This document shows positions 59,757 through 64,000 of a stretch of DNA of 64,000 nt, in pieces. A model generated the notes under the pieces. That model made no database searches, was not told the DNA's origin, and was given only the letters and a program-made list of their open reading frames with translations. The stretch's first letter is position 1. Every line of letters begins with the position of its first letter. The stretch comes from Streptomyces hyderabadensis (GTDB lineage Bacteria; Actinomycetota; Actinomycetes; Streptomycetales; Streptomycetaceae): NCBI RefSeq assembly GCF_020404845.1, contig NZ_JAIOJZ010000031.1:1-64000 (forward strand), written 5' to 3'. Made by a program: the position numbers and the translations under genes.

Positions 59757-60488
59757 ATGACCCCACCGAAAGCGGCATCGGCCCGGCAGGACCCGGCCTC
59801 GTCGTCGGCCTCGCCGACGTCCGAGGAGAGCCTGGAGAGTCGGGCGCGTCAGGCGCTTGTGGACTGGTTGACGAAGGAGCACCCCGCTCCCGGCCAGCCC
59901 GTACCCGTGCGGGAGTTCGCCAGGCGGCTGGGCATGAGCCGTACCCCGGTGCGCAGCGCCGTCGGCCGCCTGTACGAGCGCGGGCTGCTGGCCTACGATC
60001 CGGTTGCCGGGTTCACCGTCGCCATCCCGTCGCTCTCCAGCATCTACGAGCTGTTCGAACTGCGGCTGATGCTGGAGTCGCACGCGCTGCGCCTGTTCGC
60101 CGAGCGTACCGACCGGGAGCCGCCGGTCCGGCTGCGCGAGCTGGTGGACGAGGCCGACGAGCTGGCCCAGGAGTCGGTCCAGGACCACACCCGTTACATC
60201 GACTTCCGGGAGAACGACAGCCGCTTCCACCGCGCCATGGTGGAGCTGGGAGGCCTGCCGCGCCTGCTGGAGCTCCACGACGACCTGCACCTCAGCATCC
60301 ATGTGACCCGTACCGGAATGGAAGCCCCGATCACCGCGTCGAGGCTGAACACCGCCGTCGCGGAGCACCGCGCCGTGGTCGACGCACTGGAGCGCGGCGA
60401 CCGCCAGGCGGCCCGGGACCTGCTGGAGGCCCACATCCTGCGGGTCCGCGACCAGACCATCGCCTTTCTCGCCCGGCCCAGAATCTAG
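59757..60488 (+). CDS. GntR-family regulator, FCD (FadR) subfamily
   Basis: The 243-residue protein has an N-terminal winged helix (about 25-90: PVREFARRLGMSRTPVRSAV and GRLYERGLLAYDP). An all-helical FCD ligand domain follows (about 100-235: ELFELRLMLESHALRLFAER, DFRENDSRFHRAMVELGG, and EHRAVVDALERGDRQAARDL with LLEAHILRV). The metal-binding His/Asp pattern of FCD domains is present. CAGGAGGACGGC precedes the ATG. It sits between a pectinesterase relic and two glycosidase genes, so it most likely governs plant-polysaccharide use, sensing a sugar acid. Candidate sites are at 59538 and 59677. Confidence 0.93.
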   Translation: MTPPKAASARQDPASSSASPTSEESLESRARQALVDWLTKEHPAPGQPVPVREFARRLGMSRTPVRSAVGRLYERGLLAYDPVAGFTVAIPSLSSIYELFELRLMLESHALRLFAERTDREPPVRLRELVDEADELAQESVQDHTRYIDFRENDSRFHRAMVELGGLPRLLELHDDLHLSIHVTRTGMEAPITASRLNTAVAEHRAVVDALERGDRQAARDLLEAHILRVRDQTIAFLARPRI

Positions 60489-60515
60489 GGCCCGGCCCCG
60501 AATCCAGGGGAGACC

Positions 60516-62450
60516 ATGTCGGGACCCGCGGTACCCACCCGCACCGCACGCACCGAGCACCGTCCGCTGCACCTGGAGCACACCGAGCTGACCGGCGGTC
60601 TGTGGCGCCGGTGGCAGGACGTCAACCGCACGGTCAGCCTGCCGCTCGCCCAGCGGTGGCTGGAGAAGGCCGGCAACCTGGCCAACCTCCGCATCGCCGC
60701 GGGCGAGGCCGACGGCCGGTACCGGGGTCCGGTCTACATGGACTCGGACGTGTACAAGGTGCTGGAGTCCGCGGCCTGGGAGTTGCAGCACCGCGGCGAC
60801 CCCGGCCTGACGGACTTCGTCGACCGGACCGCCGGTCTGCTGGAGCGCGCGCAGCAGGAGGACGGTTACCTGAACTCCCACTACCAGGTGGCGAGTCCGG
60901 GCGGGCGCTACACCAAGCTGGTCGACAGCCACGAGCTGTACTGCGCCGGCCACCTGTTCCAGGCGGCGGTGGCCGCTCACCGCAGTACGTCGGACACCCG
61001 GCTGCTCGCGGTGGCGTGCCGTCTCGCCGATCATCTCGCCGACGTCTTCCTGGACGGTGCCGGCCCCGGGCTGGACGGTCATCCCGAGGTGGAGACCGCC
61101 CTGGTCGAGCTCTACCGGGCGACGGGCGAGGAGCGCCACCTCGCGCTGGCCTCCGCCTTCGTCGAGCGCCGCGGCCGCGGGCTGGTCGGCCCGCACAAGC
61201 ACGGTGCCCGGCACCGCCAGGACCATCTGCCGGTACGCGAGGCGCCCGCGCTCACCGGCCACGCGGTACGCGCGCTCTACCTCGAGGCGGGCATCGTCGA
61301 CGTCGCCGTGGAGACGGGTGACGCCTCCCTCCTCGCGGCGTCCGCGCACCGCTGGCAGGACATGGTGGCCTTCAGAACCTCGCTGACCGGCGGGCTCGGC
61401 TCGCGCCAGGTGGGCGAAGTGTTCGGCGAGCGGTACGAGCTGCCGCCGGACCTGTCGTACAACGAGACGTGCGCGTCGGCGGCGAGCATCCAGTGGAGCT
61501 GGCGGCTGCTGCTCGCCACCGGACAGGCCCGCTACGCCGACCTCATCGAGCGCACGCTGTACAACGCGTTCGCCGCGGCGCGCTCCGCCGACGGCAGGAC
61601 GTACTACAAGGGGAACCCGCTGCAACGGCGCCCCGACCACGCCGAGGCGGTGGGTGATCCGCGCTGCCGCGACGAGTGGTTCTTCTCGGCCTGCTGTCCC
61701 CCGGTCGTCACCCGCCTGGTCGGCTCGCTGGAGCACTACGCCGCGACCACGTCCGAGCACGCCGGCGTGCCCACCCTCCATCTGCATCAGTACACCTCGA
61801 TCACGCTGGCCTGCCCCTTCGCCGACGGCCGGCTGGGGCTGCGGGTGGAGACGGACTATCCCTGGCAGGGGCGCGTGGAGATCACGGTCACCGAGGCCCC
61901 CGCCGGGCCGTGGGCGCTCGCGCTGCGCGTCCCGCCGTGGAGCACGCGGACCCGGATGGACACACCGGAGGAGAAGGGGCTGGCGGTCACCGCCGACGAG
62001 CAGGGGTACGCCGTGCTGCACCGGTCGTGGCGCCCCGGCGACACCGTCGTACTGCACCTGGACCTGACGCCCAGGCTGACCCTGCCGCACCCGCGGATCG
62101 ACGCCGTGCGCGGCTGCGCGGCAGTCGAACGCGGCCCGCTGGTCTACTGCTTCGAGCAGACCGACCAGCAGGACGGCGTCCCGGTCGACGAGCTGGCGCT
62201 CTTCCGGGACGCCGTGTTCGAGGAGGTCACGCACTCCGATCTGGACGGCGTCGGCCCGACCGTCGCGCTGCGCACCCGGGCGGCGGCGGTCACGGGCGGG
62301 CACGAGGCGGGGCTCCCCTACCGCACCGCCGACGGCCCGCACGCCGCGGACACCGACGCTCCTGTCACCGCCACCGCGGTGCCCTACTTCCAGTGGGACA
62401 ACCGCGGCGACGGCGCGATGCGGGTGTGGATGCCGCTACTGGGCGGCTGA
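60516..62450 (+). CDS. Beta-L-arabinofuranosidase, GH127 family
   Basis: The 644-residue enzyme belongs to GH127, which removes beta-L-arabinofuranose from plant hydroxyproline-rich glycans with a Cys nucleophile and a Zn site. It has the acid/base Glu region GGLGSRQVGEVFGERYELPP near residues 293-312, the zinc Glu/Cys in SYNETCASAA near 315-322, and the Cys pair FFSACCPPVVTRL near 389-401. Alpha-barrel repeats (YMDSDVYKVLESAAWELQHR, EDGYLNSHY) precede these. There is no signal peptide, so it acts inside the cell on imported sugars. It starts 28 bp after gntR, likely co-transcribed, and its end overlaps the GH95 gene's end by 15 bp, tail to tail. Confidence 0.93.
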   Translation: MSGPAVPTRTARTEHRPLHLEHTELTGGLWRRWQDVNRTVSLPLAQRWLEKAGNLANLRIAAGEADGRYRGPVYMDSDVYKVLESAAWELQHRGDPGLTDFVDRTAGLLERAQQEDGYLNSHYQVASPGGRYTKLVDSHELYCAGHLFQAAVAAHRSTSDTRLLAVACRLADHLADVFLDGAGPGLDGHPEVETALVELYRATGEERHLALASAFVERRGRGLVGPHKHGARHRQDHLPVREAPALTGHAVRALYLEAGIVDVAVETGDASLLAASAHRWQDMVAFRTSLTGGLGSRQVGEVFGERYELPPDLSYNETCASAASIQWSWRLLLATGQARYADLIERTLYNAFAAARSADGRTYYKGNPLQRRPDHAEAVGDPRCRDEWFFSACCPPVVTRLVGSLEHYAATTSEHAGVPTLHLHQYTSITLACPFADGRLGLRVETDYPWQGRVEITVTEAPAGPWALALRVPPWSTRTRMDTPEEKGLAVTADEQGYAVLHRSWRPGDTVVLHLDLTPRLTLPHPRIDAVRGCAAVERGPLVYCFEQTDQQDGVPVDELALFRDAVFEEVTHSDLDGVGPTVALRTRAAAVTGGHEAGLPYRTADGPHAADTDAPVTATAVPYFQWDNRGDGAMRVWMPLLGG

Positions 62451-64000
62451 CCGCAGCCGGTACCGGCCGTTCCGGCGCGTGCCGAACGACACGACGCACT
62501 CCTCGGGACGGTCGGCCTCGGCACCCTCGACCTCCACCGGGTGCGGGGTGCGGATCCGCAGTGGATTGCCGAGCAGGGAACGCACCTCGGCGTGTGCGAC
62601 CCCGCCCGCCGTCCACTCCAGGTCGACCTCGAAGCCGCCGCGGGCCCGCAGACCCCGGAAGGAGCCGGAGGGCCACGCGTCGGGCAGGGCAGGCAGCAGG
62701 GCGACCTCGCCGGCGTGGCTCTGCAGGAGCATCTCGGTGATCCCGGAGGTGCCGCCGAAGTTGCCGTCGATCTGGAAGGGCGGGTGCAGGTCGAACATGT
62801 TGGGCGCGGTGCGGGCGGGGACCAGCAGGTTGGTCAGCCGCTTGTACGCCTCGGCTCCGTCGAGAAGCCGCGCCCAGAAGTTGATCTTCCAGGCGAGTGA
62901 CCACCCCGCGCCCGCCTCACCGCGCAGCTCGAGCGTACGCCGTGCCGCCGCGGCCAGTTCCGGACGGGTGCGCGGGTTGATCTCCTCACCGGGGAACAGG
63001 CCCCACAGGTGCGAGATGTGCCGACTGCGCGAGAGTGCGGCGTCCCCTTCGTAGTCCTCCAGCCACTCCTGGATCTGACCGAGGTGACCGACTCGTGTGG
63101 GGGCGAGCCGCTTGCGTGTGGCGGAAACGGCACGCCGCATGTCCGGGTCCTCGCCCAGGGCCTCGGCCGCGCCCTCGAACGCGGTGAAGAGCTGCCGCAG
63201 GATCTGCATGTCCATCGTCGGGCCGGCGCTCATGCTGACGTTCTCGCCGTCGACCTCGTGGTGGCCCACCTCGGGCGAGTGCGACGGATTGGTCACCAGG
63301 TGGCCGGACTTGGGGTCTTCCTGCAGCGTGTCGAGGAAGAACTCGACGGCGCCCTTCAGCATCGGGTAGTGCTGCCGCAGTGTGCGCTTGTCGCCGGTGT
63401 AGAGGTAGCGCTCCCAGATGATGCCCGCCAGCCAGGCACCACCGGTGGGCCACACCCCGTAGAAGGCGAAGTCGACCGGCGCGGTGCCGCGCCAGCCGTC
63501 GGTGTTGTGGTGCACCATCCAGCCCTTGGCGCCGTACATCTTCCGCGCGGTCTCGGCACCTGTCTCGGACAGGTCGGAGACGAGGTCGAACAGCGGGTCC
63601 CAGCACTCCGCGAGGTTGGCCGGCCCGGCGGGCCAGTAGTTCATCTCGAGATTGATGTTGAGCGTGTACTTCGACTCCCAGGCGGGATTGAGGCTGTCGT
63701 TCCAGATGCCCTGCAGATTCGCCGCGTGCCCCGGGCTGCGCGAGCTGGAGATCAGCAGGTAGCGACCGTACTGGAAGTACAGGGCGGCCAGCGACGGATC
63801 GGTGTCCGGCTGCTTGCGCGCGATGCGCTCGTCGGTGGGCAGCAGGGCGGCCTCGGAGGTGCCGAGGTCGATGTCGACCCGGCCGAAGAGCGCCGTGTAG
63901 TCCCTGATGTGCGCCTCGCGCAGCACCCGGTACGGTTTGGCCGAGGCGCGCTGGAGATGGCGCCCCGCGGGCGTCTCCTGGTCGCCGTCCGCGTCGCGAT
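62436..64000 (-). CDS. GH95-family alpha-L-fucosidase-type glycosidase, 5' part outside window
   Basis: The visible 521 C-terminal codons belong to GH95, an (alpha/alpha)6-barrel family acting on alpha-L-fucosides or alpha-L-galactosides. ANLQGIWNDSLNPAWESKYT and LNINLEMNYWPA (Asn residues that activate water) lie in the barrel. WMVHHNTDGWRGTAPVD, THE-like EEINPRTRPELAAAARRTLE, and HPPFQIDGNFGGTSGITEML (catalytic Asp) follow, then the C-terminal beta domain. The frame remains open to base 64000, so the N-terminal beta domain and start lie to the right. It is convergent with GH127 and probably part of the same plant-glycan module. Confidence 0.93.
   Translation of the reverse strand, partial: RDADGDQETPAGRHLQRASAKPYRVLREAHIRDYTALFGRVDIDLGTSEAALLPTDERIARKQPDTDPSLAALYFQYGRYLLISSSRSPGHAANLQGIWNDSLNPAWESKYTLNINLEMNYWPAGPANLAECWDPLFDLVSDLSETGAETARKMYGAKGWMVHHNTDGWRGTAPVDFAFYGVWPTGGAWLAGIIWERYLYTGDKRTLRQHYPMLKGAVEFFLDTLQEDPKSGHLVTNPSHSPEVGHHEVDGENVSMSAGPTMDMQILRQLFTAFEGAAEALGEDPDMRRAVSATRKRLAPTRVGHLGQIQEWLEDYEGDAALSRSRHISHLWGLFPGEEINPRTRPELAAAARRTLELRGEAGAGWSLAWKINFWARLLDGAEAYKRLTNLLVPARTAPNMFDLHPPFQIDGNFGGTSGITEMLLQSHAGEVALLPALPDAWPSGSFRGLRARGGFEVDLEWTAGGVAHAEVRSLLGNPLRIRTPHPVEVEGAEADRPEECVVSFGTRRNGRYRLRSAAQ

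Noticed and set aside
59670..62342. 890-codon minus-strand frame opposite gntR and GH127
   Set aside because: Antisense of well-identified genes; Val/Gly/Arg-rich without domains.
1..64000. CRISPR arrays, rRNA or tRNA genes
   Set aside because: No regularly spaced repeats of suitable size and no recognisable RNA gene sequence were seen on either strand.

Overview
The window is very GC-rich with strong codon-position bias. Its gene content points to a Streptomyces-type actinomycete: divergent regulator/oxidoreductase pairs, MmyB-type and XRE-cupin regulators, MMPL pumps, a NarL-type two-component system, GH127/GH95 glycosidases and many relics of IS21, IS1380, IS5 and IS630 elements. The density of broken genes and insertion-sequence scars suggests an accessory region such as a chromosome arm. 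No rRNA, tRNA or CRISPR array was seen.

Layout. 0-5.5 kb: a broken IstB gene, a HEAT-like protein, an IS1380 scrap, a decayed pentapeptide-repeat gene and an SDR/MmyB-regulator pair. 5.5-13.3 kb: an IS5 scrap, a DHA2 pump, a CxxC flavoprotein divergent from an XRE-cupin regulator, a methyltransferase, a truncated pump, and a TetR/SDR pair. 13.4-16.6 kb: IS630 debris, then an IS5-bounded unit holding a PemK-like toxin, and two exported proteins. 16.8-38.0 kb: a lipid/polyketide locus with an ABC exporter, flavin monooxygenase, WS/DGAT-like acyltransferase, thioester-reductase-like SDR and a three-gene PUFA-synthase-like set (PfaD; KS-AT-ACP-KR-DH; KS-CLF-AT-DH-DH). 38.1-42.8 kb: RarA, two YjbR proteins, an AraC regulator, a truncated cupredoxin with a membrane protein, and a Cys-containing winged-helix regulator. 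42.8-46.5 kb: a four-gene pterin-type operon (FolE, FAD reductase, FolP2-like protein, RibD-like reductase). 46.7-54.5 kb: a TIGR01777 epimerase, a degenerate SpoIIE phosphatase, an MMPL pump with a two-component system, and a MarR/NmrA pair around a 39-bp perfect palindrome. 54.7-58.5 kb: pseudogenes, then a macro-domain gene followed by a gene fusing a uracil-DNA-glycosylase-like domain to an ADP-ribosyltransferase. 58.6-64 kb: a truncated pectinesterase, a GntR regulator with candidate operators, a GH127 arabinofuranosidase and a partial GH95 fucosidase.

The most unusual item is the macro-domain plus UDG-ART pair. It has the order of an antidote-toxin operon and resembles no named system I can recall. 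It could be a DNA-targeted ADP-ribosylation module, used as a toxin-antitoxin or anti-phage system. The second is the PUFA-like lipid locus with reductive and acyl-transfer tailoring. The third is the auxiliary pterin operon, whose DHPS paralogue lacks the usual substrate loop.
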